Source: Nocardioides donggukensis
GTDB lineage: Bacteria > Actinomycetota > Actinomycetes > Propionibacteriales > Nocardioidaceae
Assembly (NCBI RefSeq): GCF_014842875.1
Contig: NZ_JACYXZ010000003.1
Location: 496,001-560,000, forward strand
Length of the DNA stretch: 64,000 nucleotides
Direction: 5' to 3'
Position numbers and translations under genes: made by a program. The notes under the pieces were generated by a model. That model ran no database searches, was not told the DNA's origin, and worked only from the letters and a program-made list of their open reading frames with translations. Positions 8,706 to 17,204 of the stretch are shown here, in pieces. Within the stretch, counting starts at the first letter, position 1. The number at the start of each line of letters is the position of its first letter.

Positions 8706-10058
8706 ATGGACCTCTCACGACGCGACGCGGTCCGGCGCAGCCAGCTGGACGCCGTCTCGGCGCTGACGGTCTACCTGGCCACCCTGTTCCTCGTCGAGTC
8801 CCGGCTGGTCATCGGCCCGCTCGGCGGCGCCGGCCGACCGGCGTTCCTGGTGGCCTGCGCCAGTCTGGCGTGGTGGGCCTACCACCACGTCCAGCGTCCG
8901 CTGCCCACCGGCGTCGGGCCGGAGCCGCTGCGGCGTGCCCTCCTGGCGATGACCGTGGCCTTCCTCGCCAGCTTCGTCGCGGCGATGACCCGGCCGATCA
9001 CCGGACTGGAGTCCGGGACGGCGCACCTCGGCCTGCTGACCGTGCTGAGCTGGATGGGGGTGGCCCTGCTGACCCTCGACGGGGTCCCGACCTTCGTCCG
9101 GATGGACACGCTGATCACCCGGGTGGTGGTGGCCGGAGCGTTCCTGGGGACCCTCGGGGTGGCACAGTTCGTCACGGGCGACCCGCTGGTGCGGGCACTG
9201 AGCCTGCCCGGCCTCGTGGGTGACGACGCCCTGCCCGGCCTGGGGATGCGCAACGGGTTCACGCGTCCGTTCGGCACCGCACTGCACCCCATCGAGTACG
9301 GCGCGGTGATCAGCATGCTCCTCCCCCTCGCCATCTCGTGGGCGCATCGACCCTCCGCACGGCCCTGGCTGCTCAGCTGGGCACCGGCCGCCCTGATGGG
9401 GTTCGGCGTGGTCGTCTCCGTGTCCCGGTCCGCCCTGATCTGCGCCGGCGCCGCCCTGATCGTGGTGGCCGCGGGGTGGCAGCCCCGGGCACGACGGATG
9501 CTGGTCGCCGCCGTGGCGGGCATCTTCGTGTTCGTCGCCATCGCCGTGCCGGGGATGCTCGGCAGCATCCGAGGTCTGTTCGTCACCGCCGGCACCGACA
9601 ACAGCGTGGCGTCACGGACCGGCTCCTACCCGTTCGCCTGGGAGTTCTTCGAGACCGCGCCGTTCTTCGGACGCGGCTACTCGACGTTCCTGCCGATGTA
9701 CCGGATCTTCGACAACCAGTACCTCCTACTCCTCGTGGAGGTCGGCGTGGTGGGCCTCGTGACGGTGCTCGCGGTGCTGGTGGCCGGGATCGACGCGGCC
9801 CGACGAACCCGGCGGCTGACCTCCGACCCGGTGCTCGCCGAGCACGCCCAGGCCCTGGCTGCGGGGCTCGTGGGCGGTTCGCTCGGCCTGGCCTTCTACG
9901 ACGGCTTCAGCTTCCCGATGGCGACCGGAGTCATGTTCCTCCTGCTCGGCATGGCCGGTGCGCTGTACCGGCTGGTCCGGTACGGCGAGGTGCACGAACG
10001 GATCGGCCCCCGGGACGACTCGAGTCCCGAGCCGGTCCCCGCCCCGGACGGGACATGA
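8706..10058 (+). CDS. O-antigen ligase/polymerase (Wzy/WaaL family) membrane protein
   Basis: About 450 residues with ten or more hydrophobic helices. The ATG at 8706 is chosen because AGGTGG lies 5 bases upstream; a GTG at 8697, directly after the previous stop, is an alternative. The Wzy_C-type region is visible: the large loop contains SRTGSYPFAWEFFETAPFFG, then GRGYSTF, followed by DNQYLLLLVEVGVVGL. These enzymes join undecaprenyl-linked repeat units, or attach polymer to an acceptor, on the outer face of the membrane. The stop overlaps the next start by 4 bases, so the beta-helix protein is co-expressed. Confidence 0.85.
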   Translation: MDLSRRDAVRRSQLDAVSALTVYLATLFLVESRLVIGPLGGAGRPAFLVACASLAWWAYHHVQRPLPTGVGPEPLRRALLAMTVAFLASFVAAMTRPITGLESGTAHLGLLTVLSWMGVALLTLDGVPTFVRMDTLITRVVVAGAFLGTLGVAQFVTGDPLVRALSLPGLVGDDALPGLGMRNGFTRPFGTALHPIEYGAVISMLLPLAISWAHRPSARPWLLSWAPAALMGFGVVVSVSRSALICAGAALIVVAAGWQPRARRMLVAAVAGIFVFVAIAVPGMLGSIRGLFVTAGTDNSVASRTGSYPFAWEFFETAPFFGRGYSTFLPMYRIFDNQYLLLLVEVGVVGLVTVLAVLVAGIDAARRTRRLTSDPVLAEHAQALAAGLVGGSLGLAFYDGFSFPMATGVMFLLLGMAGALYRLVRYGEVHERIGPRDDSSPEPVPAPDGT

Positions 10059-10915
10059 CCGCGCGTCGGCGCGCCGCGGTCGCTGTCGCAGCGGCCGCGC
10101 TGCTGCTGGCCCCCACAGGGTGCAGGGGTGCATCCCCGGCAGCGGACGAGGTCCGGGTCGGCACGCCCTCCGTGGTGGCCAGGACCTGGCCGGACGCCAC
10201 GAGCGTCGGCGCCCGCGGCGAGCTGCCCGTGCGGAAGGGGCTGACCGTGACCGAGGACGGCACGGTGCTGGCCGATGTCGAGATCCGCGGCCAGCTGACC
10301 ATCGACGCCGATCGCGTCGTGGTCCGCAACGTCCGGGTGGTGAGCGAGGGCTACTACGCGATCCTCGTCAGTGGTCGCGACGTCCTGATCGAGGACTCCA
10401 CGCTGACCGGTGGGCCGGAGTCCACGGCGTCGCTCGCGGCGGCCGAGGGCGGGCAGTTCGTCGCCCGCCGACTGGACGTCTCCGGGGCCGAGGACGGGGT
10501 CCGGCTCGCCGACGACTGCGTCCTGGCCGACAGCTTCGTCCACGACCTCAGCGGAGGTGACGGTCGTCACAACGACGGGGTCACCGCGGACGGCCACTCC
10601 GGATGGTCGATCACCGGCAACACGATCCTCAACGCCCACGACCAGACCGCTGCCGTCTGGGTCGGCGACGCCCGGTACGGGCCGAGCAGCGGCGTGCTCG
10701 AGGGCAACCTCATCGGCGGTGGCGGCTACTCGGTGTACGCCGGACCGGGCGGCGCTGACGGCGGGATCCAGGTCCGGGACAACGCGTTCTCGACCCGGTT
10801 CTGGCCCAGCTCCGGCCACTGGGGCGTCGTCGCCAACTGGACCGCCGAGGGCAATCTCTGGTCCGCGAACGTCTGGGCGGACGGCCCCGAGATGGGCGAA
10901 CGGGTCACTCCGTGA
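10055..10915 (+). CDS. Secreted right-handed beta-helix protein (possible lipoprotein)
   Basis: 286 residues. The ATG overlaps the ligase/polymerase stop. A signal peptide (about residues 6-22) ends at PTGC, an imperfect lipobox, so lipid anchoring is possible but not certain. The body has the short repeated strands of a parallel beta-helix: VVRNVRV, VLIEDSTL, FVARRLDV, EDGVRL, DGHSGW. This is the fold of pectate lyase-like and glycan-processing proteins. Together with the paralogue directly downstream it suggests cleavage or modification of the exported polymer, but no catalytic triad is certain. Confidence 0.75.
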   Translation: MTARRRAAVAVAAAALLLAPTGCRGASPAADEVRVGTPSVVARTWPDATSVGARGELPVRKGLTVTEDGTVLADVEIRGQLTIDADRVVVRNVRVVSEGYYAILVSGRDVLIEDSTLTGGPESTASLAAAEGGQFVARRLDVSGAEDGVRLADDCVLADSFVHDLSGGDGRHNDGVTADGHSGWSITGNTILNAHDQTAAVWVGDARYGPSSGVLEGNLIGGGGYSVYAGPGGADGGIQVRDNAFSTRFWPSSGHWGVVANWTAEGNLWSANVWADGPEMGERVTP

Positions 10916-10945
10916 CCCCGAACTGACCAGTCGAATTCCGACCGA

Positions 10946-10992
10946 CCGGACGACATGTCCGGTTTGTAACTTTTCGATCTCTTCCCTAGTGT
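10946..10992 (+). promoter_or_regulatory. Promoter with upstream palindrome for second beta-helix gene
   Basis: A -35-like TTGTAA (10964-10969) and a -10-like TAGTGT (10987-10992) are separated by exactly 17 bases, 64 bases before the ATG at 11056. Directly upstream is a palindrome, CCGGAC (10946-10951) and GTCCGG (10957-10962), with a 5-base centre. It could be a regulator site touching the -35. Alternatively it is a short terminator stem for the preceding gene, since T-rich sequence follows. Confidence 0.5.
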
Positions 10993-11055
10993 GGCGCGCG
11001 GCACCCCCAGGGGTGACCGTCACGGCACTGTCCGACAGATCGAAGGAATCTCGGC

Positions 11056-12003
11056 ATGACCCCCACCCCCACCCCCCGTCATCGTCGCGTGCAGCCCCGC
11101 GCGCGGCGCCGCGTCGCCACCCTCGGCGCAGCGATCGCACTCGTGGCCGGCAGCCAGGCCGCGGCAGGTCCTGGCACCACGACCGCCGCCGCGCTCGGCT
11201 CGTCGGCCACCGCCGCGACGCAGGCCGAGTCGACCACCTCGGAACGCTACATCCCGGCCGGATGGCCCAACCCGGAGAACACCGGGCACTCCGGCACCCT
11301 GAAGCCGATGCAGGGTCGCACCGTCACCCGCAACGGCGCGGTGATCAAGAACCGGGTGATCTCGGGCCAGATGACCATCCGCGCCGACAACGTCACCCTG
11401 AGCAACGTCTTCATCAAGACCGGTGACTACTACGGCATCCTGAACTACGGCGACAACCTCCGCATCGAGCACTCCACGGTCGAGGGCAAGGCGCCGTACA
11501 CCCTGGCGGGGATCGCGGCCATCAACGGCGGGGACTTCATCGCCCGTAAGGTCGAGGTCCGCGGCTCCGAGGACGGTGTCCGGCTCGGCGACGACTCGAT
11601 CCTGGCCCGCTCGCTCATCCACAAGCTGGCCGGGGACAGGTCCTCGCACTACGACGCCGTCACCGCCGACGGGCACACCGGGTGGCGGATCCGCCGCAAC
11701 ACGATCCTGAACCAGAAGGGCCAGACCGCCGCCGTCTGGGTCGGCGACTCGCGCTACGCCCCCTCCGCAGGCAAGCTGCGCCGCAACTACCTGGCCGGGG
11801 GCGGCTACACCGTCTACTCCGGCACCGGTGAGACGCGGGGCAAGCGCAAGGGCATCCGGATCACCGAGAACGTCTTCTCCACCCGGTTCTTCGATCGCTC
11901 GGGCTACTACGGCGTCGTCTACGACTGGCGCAAGCGCGGGAACACGTGGTCGGACAACACCTGGGTCGACGGTCCGCGCCGCGGACGTCTCGTCAGGCCC
12001 TGA
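11056..12003 (+). CDS. Secreted right-handed beta-helix protein, paralogue of the preceding one
   Basis: 315 residues. GAAGGA precedes the ATG. A long signal peptide (to about residue 38, AGSQAAAGP) directs export; there is no lipobox. The body aligns along its length with the upstream protein (286 residues): both share EDGVRL, VTADGH, GW, NTILN, QTAAVWVGD, Y-PS-G, GGGY, VFSTRF/AFSTRF and a C-terminal W-DGP block. This is a tandem duplication followed by divergence. It likely binds or cleaves extracellular glycan; the active residues are not known. Its last 11 bases overlap the convergent GT2 gene. Confidence 0.75.
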   Translation: MTPTPTPRHRRVQPRARRRVATLGAAIALVAGSQAAAGPGTTTAAALGSSATAATQAESTTSERYIPAGWPNPENTGHSGTLKPMQGRTVTRNGAVIKNRVISGQMTIRADNVTLSNVFIKTGDYYGILNYGDNLRIEHSTVEGKAPYTLAGIAAINGGDFIARKVEVRGSEDGVRLGDDSILARSLIHKLAGDRSSHYDAVTADGHTGWRIRRNTILNQKGQTAAVWVGDSRYAPSAGKLRRNYLAGGGYTVYSGTGETRGKRKGIRITENVFSTRFFDRSGYYGVVYDWRKRGNTWSDNTWVDGPRRGRLVRP

Positions 12004-12898
12004 CCACCGCTCTCAGCGCCGCACGGTGGACCGGACGCCGGGAGCGCACCAGCTCCCCGAGCACGACGGCGCCCCGGAACAGCCAGGTGGGCAGGCGGCC
12101 GTGCCGCATGCCGTACAGGCGGATCCGGTTCACCGTGAGCAGGGCGTACAACCGGCTCGAGACCCCCGAGTCGCCGCCGACGTGCATGGCGACGGCTTCG
12201 GGGCAGTAGCGGACGGTGTAGCCGGCGTCGCGGGCCCGCAGGGCGTAGTCGGTCTCCTCCGAGTAGAGGAAGAACGACTCGTCCCAGGGGCCCGTGGCCC
12301 GCTGGCACGCCGAGGTCACCAGCAGCACGGCACCGGTGGCCCAGTCGACGTCGCGTCCTGACTCGTAGGCCTCCGGCCGGGTGATCACCTCGCCGGTGAT
12401 CCCGAACCGCCCGGCCCGTGAGCCTCCGATCAGCGCCTCCCCCAGCGCTCGGGTCACCCGCGGCTCCCTGCGGAGCGAGCGGTGCAGACGCCCCTGCTCG
12501 TCGACCAGCCGTGGCGCCACGATGCCGACTCCGGGGTGCTGGGCCGCTTCGACCATGGTCCTGACGCAGTCGGGCTCGAGCCGGACGTCGGGGTTCAGGC
12601 AGAGGACGGCGTCGGCCTCCCCGGCGCGATCGATGGCCAGGTTCAGTCCGGCGGCGTAGCCGGCGTTCCGCCCGGTGTGCACGATCGCCGCGTCCGGCGC
12701 CAGTCGGCGCACCACGGCGACCGTGTCGTCGGCGGAGTCGTTGTCGGCCACGACGAGTCTCCACCTGAGCCCCCGCAGACCCGCCTCCAGGCTCGCCAGC
12801 GCCACCGGCAGGTGCTCCGCGCTGTTCCAGGTCACCATCACCACCGCCACGTCGGTCACCGACCGGTGGGCGCCGGACCCGGTGGACGTCCGGCTCAT
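11993..12898 (-). CDS. Family 2 glycosyltransferase (rhamnosyltransferase-like)
   Basis: 301 residues. It begins with a GT-A fold: VAVVMVTWNSAEHL, then VVADNDSADDT and the metal-binding LCLNPDVRLEPD (DXD-like). WDESFFLYSEETDYALRARDAGY further along is characteristic of WbbL-like rhamnosyl and related transferases. Some hydrophobic character at the C-terminus may aid membrane contact. It is the last gene of the ten-gene minus-strand operon, and its start overlaps the DegT aminotransferase stop (ATGA). It probably adds one sugar to the lipid-linked unit on the cytoplasmic face. The sugar donor is not evident. Confidence 0.85.
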   Translation of the reverse strand: MSRTSTGSGAHRSVTDVAVVMVTWNSAEHLPVALASLEAGLRGLRWRLVVADNDSADDTVAVVRRLAPDAAIVHTGRNAGYAAGLNLAIDRAGEADAVLCLNPDVRLEPDCVRTMVEAAQHPGVGIVAPRLVDEQGRLHRSLRREPRVTRALGEALIGGSRAGRFGITGEVITRPEAYESGRDVDWATGAVLLVTSACQRATGPWDESFFLYSEETDYALRARDAGYTVRYCPEAVAMHVGGDSGVSSRLYALLTVNRIRLYGMRHGRLPTWLFRGAVVLGELVRSRRPVHRAALRAVVRA

Positions 12899-14040
12899 GT
12901 CCGGTCCCGACCCGGGTCCGGCGCCAACATCCCGCGCAGCTCGTCCACGACGCGCTCGACCTGACCGCCGGTGATCCCGGGGAACAGGGGCAGGGACATG
13001 ATCTCCTCCGCCAACCGCTCAGCCACGGGGAACGAGCCCGGGCCGTGTCCCAGATGAGCGAAGGCGGGGAGCAGGTGGACCGGCATCGGGTAGTGGATGC
13101 CGGCGCCGATGCCCGCCGCGTTCAGCGCCGCCAGCACCCGATCACGGTCGGGCACCCGCACGACGTACAGGTGCCAGACGTGGGTGTTGCCCGGTGCGGT
13201 GCGCGGCGTCCGGACACCGGGGACCGACGACAGGAGCGTCCGGTAGGACTCCGCAGCCCGATCCCGCTGCTCGTTCCACTCCTTCAGGTGCGGGAGCTTC
13301 AGGGAGAGGAACACCGCCTGGATCGAGTCCAGCCGCGAGTTGCCACCCACCACCCGGTGCTCGTACCGGTTCACCCCGCCGTGGTTGCGCAGTGCCCGCA
13401 CCCGGTCCGCGACGACCGGGTCGTCGGTCGTGACCGCGCCCGCGTCACCTGCGGCACCCAGGTTCTTGCCGGGGTAGAAGCTGGTGCCGGCCGCCAGCCC
13501 GAAGGACCCCGCGGGCCGACCGTGCCGGGTCGCGCCCTGCGCCTGGGCTGCGTCCTCGACCAGCACCACCCGATCGCCGACCGCCTCAGCGAGCAGGTCG
13601 AAGGGCGCCACCTGCCCGTAGAGGTCGACGCCCACGACGGCCCGGGTCCGGTTCGTCAGCCGGTCGGCCACTCGCGACACATCGATCAGACCGTCGTCGT
13701 CGCAGTCGGCCAGGACGAGGTCCGCCCCGGTCCGGACCACCGCCTCGGCGGTGGCCACGAACGTGTTGGCAGGGACGATGACCTCGTCCCCGCGACCCAC
13801 CTCCGCCGCGCGCAGGGCCAGCTCGACGGCATCGGTCCCGTTCGCGACGCCGACGCAGTGGTCCACGTCGCAGAACGCGGCGTACTCCTCCTCGAAGCGC
13901 CGCACCGCGGGGCCGAGCACGAAGGAGCCGGACTCCAGCACCTCGTGGATGGCCGCCATGGCCGGAGCGAGGATCTCCCGGGTCTGGATCCCCAGGTCCA
14001 CCAAGGGGATGGGACCACGGGCCTGCGCCGGATCGGTCAT
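12895..14040 (-). CDS. DegT/DnrJ/EryC1 family PLP-dependent sugar aminotransferase (first)
   Basis: 381 residues. It contains the family marks VANGTDAVELALRA, VPANTFVATAEAV, VEDAAQAQGA and the PLP lysine in SFYPGKNLGAAGDAGAV. The enzymes transfer an amino group, usually from glutamate, to a keto-sugar nucleotide. The position between the flippase and GT2 genes, with 4-base overlaps on both sides, places it in the polysaccharide operon. Which keto-sugar it uses is not visible; a 3- or 4-keto dTDP or UDP sugar is likely. A second family member is encoded at 19608-20720, so the polymer may contain two amino sugars. Confidence 0.88.
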   Translation of the reverse strand: MTDPAQARGPIPLVDLGIQTREILAPAMAAIHEVLESGSFVLGPAVRRFEEEYAAFCDVDHCVGVANGTDAVELALRAAEVGRGDEVIVPANTFVATAEAVVRTGADLVLADCDDDGLIDVSRVADRLTNRTRAVVGVDLYGQVAPFDLLAEAVGDRVVLVEDAAQAQGATRHGRPAGSFGLAAGTSFYPGKNLGAAGDAGAVTTDDPVVADRVRALRNHGGVNRYEHRVVGGNSRLDSIQAVFLSLKLPHLKEWNEQRDRAAESYRTLLSSVPGVRTPRTAPGNTHVWHLYVVRVPDRDRVLAALNAAGIGAGIHYPMPVHLLPAFAHLGHGPGSFPVAERLAEEIMSLPLFPGITGGQVERVVDELRGMLAPDPGRDRT

Positions 14041-15503
14041 GTCGAGCTCCGTTCGTCGTCGGTTCCTGAGGCATGGGCGCGGAGGACCTGGATCCGACCG
14101 CGCCACCACGGTGCGAGTGGAAGCGCGTAGAGCACGACAGCCGTGGTCCCGCCGACCAGCAGTCCCGGGAGTGGCGCCAGGTCCCAGGTCGCCACCCACA
14201 GGCAGGCTCCGGTGGCCGGGATCGCCGCGAGCAGAGGCAGTGTCCAGGCGCGGACGAACGCCCCCGCGTCCACGCCGACCCGTCGCAGGCACACGGCATA
14301 GGCCGGGAGCGCGACGCCGAGCGCCACCACCAGGTGGGTCCAGGCCGCGCCCGCCAGGCCGAACCAACGCACGCCCAGCCACATCGCGGGAACCATGGCG
14401 ACCAGCCACACGACCTGGACGCCGAGCACGGCCCGGGTGGTGCCGACGGCGATGAGGAACGTCGCCACCAGGTCCAGCAGCACGCGCACGGCACCGAAGA
14501 CCGCCAGCCCGGCGAGCGCGGTCGCGGCGCCGAGCCAGCGGTCGCCGTACAGGAGGGCGACGACGGACGTCGCCTGGGTGGCCAGCACCATCCCCATCAG
14601 GGCAGCGACCGCGAAGAGCGGCGCGCTGCACCGCAGGAGGGCACGGTTGCGCTCGACCGGCGACTCCTGGCTCGAGAAGGCCGGCAGCGCGACCACCCGG
14701 ATCGCCTGCCCGATGGCGGCCATGGGCCAGGACGACACGTTGAACGCCAGCACGTAGAGGCCGAGCTGGTGGGTGCCGAGCTCCCGGGCGACGATGAGGT
14801 TGTCCACGCTCAACAGCAGCCACGAGAGCAGGTTGGCCACCGCGAGCGGGAGGCAGAAGGCCACCGACTCCCTGGCCACCTCGGGACGGAACCCGAAGCG
14901 CGGGCGGCGCCGTGCCACCACGTGCAGCCCCACGACCAGCACGAGGTAGTTGCTGATCTGACCCCAGGCCAGGGCCAGGGCACCGGAGCCATCGAGCGCG
15001 ACCACGACCACCACCGTGGTGGAGACGACCAGTCCCGTGAGGTTGATGAGGAACAGCGCCCGTTGCCGGTAGGCGCGGGTGAGGAACGCCGAGGGCACCA
15101 CCGTCAGACCGAACAGCCCGAGCGCGACCGCCATCAGCCGGATCGCCGGGGCCGACCCCGGACTCTCGAACAGCTGCGCCAGCGAGTCGGCCCCCAGGGC
15201 CATCGTGATCGCCAGGCCGGCACTCGCCGCGGCAGCGAGCGTGGCCACCGTCGGCGCCCGCCTCTCGGGGTCGCGCGACCGGATCAGGTCGGTGCCGAGG
15301 CCGAACTCCGCCAGCATGCCCAGGATGGTCCACACGGTGAGGGCGACCGCGAAGATCCCGAACTCCTCGGGCACCACCAGCCGGGCCACCACGATGCTGA
15401 CCGCGAAGTTGCCGATCCGCAGCACGAGACTGCCGACCAGGCTCCAGCCCAGCCCCCGGGAGACCCGCGACGCCGCCGAGTCGGGCGCATCCACCACACT
15501 CAT
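14037..15503 (-). CDS. Wzx-type polysaccharide flippase (MOP/PST family)
   Basis: 488 residues with about 12-14 hydrophobic helices. The N-terminal stretch SRGLGWSLVGSLVLRIGNFAVSIVVARLVVPEEFGIFAVAL is typical of the polysaccharide_synt family. The protein moves undecaprenyl-linked repeat units across the membrane for Wzy polymerisation, which matches the Wzy-like gene at 8706-10058 and the Wzz-like genes. The start overlaps the GT2 stop and the end overlaps the aminotransferase start, each by 4 bases, so translation is coupled. Confidence 0.88.
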   Translation of the reverse strand: MSVVDAPDSAASRVSRGLGWSLVGSLVLRIGNFAVSIVVARLVVPEEFGIFAVALTVWTILGMLAEFGLGTDLIRSRDPERRAPTVATLAAAASAGLAITMALGADSLAQLFESPGSAPAIRLMAVALGLFGLTVVPSAFLTRAYRQRALFLINLTGLVVSTTVVVVVALDGSGALALAWGQISNYLVLVVGLHVVARRRPRFGFRPEVARESVAFCLPLAVANLLSWLLLSVDNLIVARELGTHQLGLYVLAFNVSSWPMAAIGQAIRVVALPAFSSQESPVERNRALLRCSAPLFAVAALMGMVLATQATSVVALLYGDRWLGAATALAGLAVFGAVRVLLDLVATFLIAVGTTRAVLGVQVVWLVAMVPAMWLGVRWFGLAGAAWTHLVVALGVALPAYAVCLRRVGVDAGAFVRAWTLPLLAAIPATGACLWVATWDLAPLPGLLVGGTTAVVLYALPLAPWWRGRIQVLRAHASGTDDERSST

Positions 15504-16552
15504 GTGCCGTACCGCCGCCAGTACCGCCAGGTGAGGTGCATCCGCACCCGCTCGCCGAACCGGTGGGCCAGACTCGCCGGCGCCGGCCACGTGGGGCGCA
15601 GCACCAGCCGGGTGCCGCGCCACCGGACGGTGCGCCGGATCGTCGGGTCCGTGGTCGCCGCGAAGGCCATCAGGGCCTCCGCCTCGCCGGAGTCGGGAAG
15701 CTCCCGGTGGGCGGCCAGGGCGCGGCGCACCGCCTCACGCGCGAGCGCCCGGGCAGCCACCGGCCGAAGCGCCTGGACGTCAGGGCGGTCCGGCTCCCGC
15801 TCGTCGAACAGCACCTGGAAGGTCGTCCGTCGTTCCCGCAGGTCGGTCAGCCAGCCGGCGTACGTGGTCAGGTGCATGTTGTTGGCATGCTCCCGGTAGA
15901 GGGCCTGGGCAGGACCGTTGACCCGTCCGATGTCCCAGGTGGCCGCGGTCCGCATCCACATGTCGAAGTCACCGGAGTGGGGAAGCCGCGGATCGTAGAG
16001 GTCGGTCTGGTCGAGCGCCTCCCGGCGCATCAGCGCCTCCGGGCTCTGCAGGAAGCAGCGGCCCTTGCGAGCGGCGGTCCGGAGCCACTGGTCCCCCTTC
16101 CACACCGACCAGTTCCGGGTCTCGCCCGACGTCGCCGGGGGATGGTCCGAGAAGGACCGGGCGAAGCCGTAGACCAGGCCCACCGAGGGATGGTGCTCCA
16201 TCAGTGCCGCGGCCCGGGTGAGTGAGTTCGGGGTCAGCAGGTCGTCCGCGGAGAGCAGGGCGACGTAGTCGCCGCCGACCACGGCCAGGCCGTCGTTGTA
16301 GGTCTGGATGTGCCCGGTGTTCGCCGGGTGCACCAGGACCCGCACCCTGGCGTCCGCCTCCGCGAGCGACCGGGCCACGTCGGCACTGTCGTCGGTGGAG
16401 GCGTCGTCGACGATGAGGACCTCCACGTCGACGCCGTCCTGGTCCAGCGCGCTGGCCACCGCGTCCGGCAGGAAGTGACCGTAGTTGTAGCAGGGGATGA
16501 CCACCGCCACCGTGGGCCGGGAGCGGAGGGGTTGTGGCCGGTGGACGCGCAT
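15500..16552 (-). CDS. Family 2 glycosyltransferase
   Basis: 350 residues. The N-terminal GT-A domain shows VAVVIPCYNYGHFLPDAVASAL, VLIVDDASTDDS, and VALLSADDLLTP as the DXD-like motif. SGDFDMWMRTAA corresponds to the acceptor/catalytic ED region. The C-terminal part is helical and basic. The enzyme is cytoplasmic and probably peripheral to the membrane. It is separated by a single base from the PglD-like gene and overlaps the flippase by 4 bases. Donor and linkage are unknown. Confidence 0.85.
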   Translation of the reverse strand: MRVHRPQPLRSRPTVAVVIPCYNYGHFLPDAVASALDQDGVDVEVLIVDDASTDDSADVARSLAEADARVRVLVHPANTGHIQTYNDGLAVVGGDYVALLSADDLLTPNSLTRAAALMEHHPSVGLVYGFARSFSDHPPATSGETRNWSVWKGDQWLRTAARKGRCFLQSPEALMRREALDQTDLYDPRLPHSGDFDMWMRTAATWDIGRVNGPAQALYREHANNMHLTTYAGWLTDLRERRTTFQVLFDEREPDRPDVQALRPVAARALAREAVRRALAAHRELPDSGEAEALMAFAATTDPTIRRTVRWRGTRLVLRPTWPAPASLAHRFGERVRMHLTWRYWRRYGT

Positions 16553-16553
16553 C

Positions 16554-17204
16554 TCAGGCACCGCCCAGGAGTCGCGAGGACTCGAGCGACCTGGCCGGGG
16601 TCCCGGCCCAGGTCTCCCCGTCGGGCAGGTCCCGGACCAGGGTCGCGCCCATGCCCAGCGTGGCGTCGACCCCGACCACGAGCCCCTCCCGGACCGAGCA
16701 GCCCATGCCCAGGTAGGCCCCCTGCCGTACCCGGACACCGCCTCCGAGGGCGACGCCGGCGCAGAGGGTGGCGAAGTCCTCGACCACGTCGTCGTGGGTC
16801 AGCGTGACGTGCGGCATGACGACGGCGTGGTCGCCGATCCGCACGTCGGCGGTGAGCACGGCGCCGGCCAGCACCACGCTGCCCCGCCCGACGCTGCACC
16901 CGACCGGGACGCGCACGTCCGGGTGAACCAAAGGTGCGTAGCGGTCGCGGGTGACACCCTGCCTCGCCAGGCGATCGACGATCCCCCGCCGCGCTGACCC
17001 CCGTCCCGCGCAGACCAGGAACTGGTGGTCGTCGTACTCGCCCGCGAGCTCGAGGCCTCCCACGACGGGGTGGCCGCCGACACTCGTCCCCCAGAGCCCG
17101 GGATCGTCGTCGAGCATCCGGACCTCGGTCGCCCGGCCCAGGAGCCGTGCGACGTTGAGCGCCTCCCGCGCCAACCCACTCGCAGCCACGACGATCAGCT
17201 TCAT
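16554..17204 (-). CDS. PglD/NeuD-like sugar O- or N-acetyltransferase
   Basis: 216 residues. The N-terminal part (LIVVAASGLAREALNVARLLG) is the Rossmann-like PglD_N domain that binds the nucleotide sugar. From about residue 95 there are hexapeptide repeats (VPVGCSVGRGSVVLAGAVLTADVRIGD and further on), forming a left-handed beta-helix that binds acetyl-CoA. A histidine in MPHVTLTHDD could be the catalytic base. Members acetylate an amino sugar nucleotide such as UDP-4-amino sugars, made by DegT-type aminotransferases like those in this operon. The start overlaps the upstream stop by 4 bases. Confidence 0.82.
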   Translation of the reverse strand: MKLIVVAASGLAREALNVARLLGRATEVRMLDDDPGLWGTSVGGHPVVGGLELAGEYDDHQFLVCAGRGSARRGIVDRLARQGVTRDRYAPLVHPDVRVPVGCSVGRGSVVLAGAVLTADVRIGDHAVVMPHVTLTHDDVVEDFATLCAGVALGGGVRVRQGAYLGMGCSVREGLVVGVDATLGMGATLVRDLPDGETWAGTPARSLESSRLLGGA

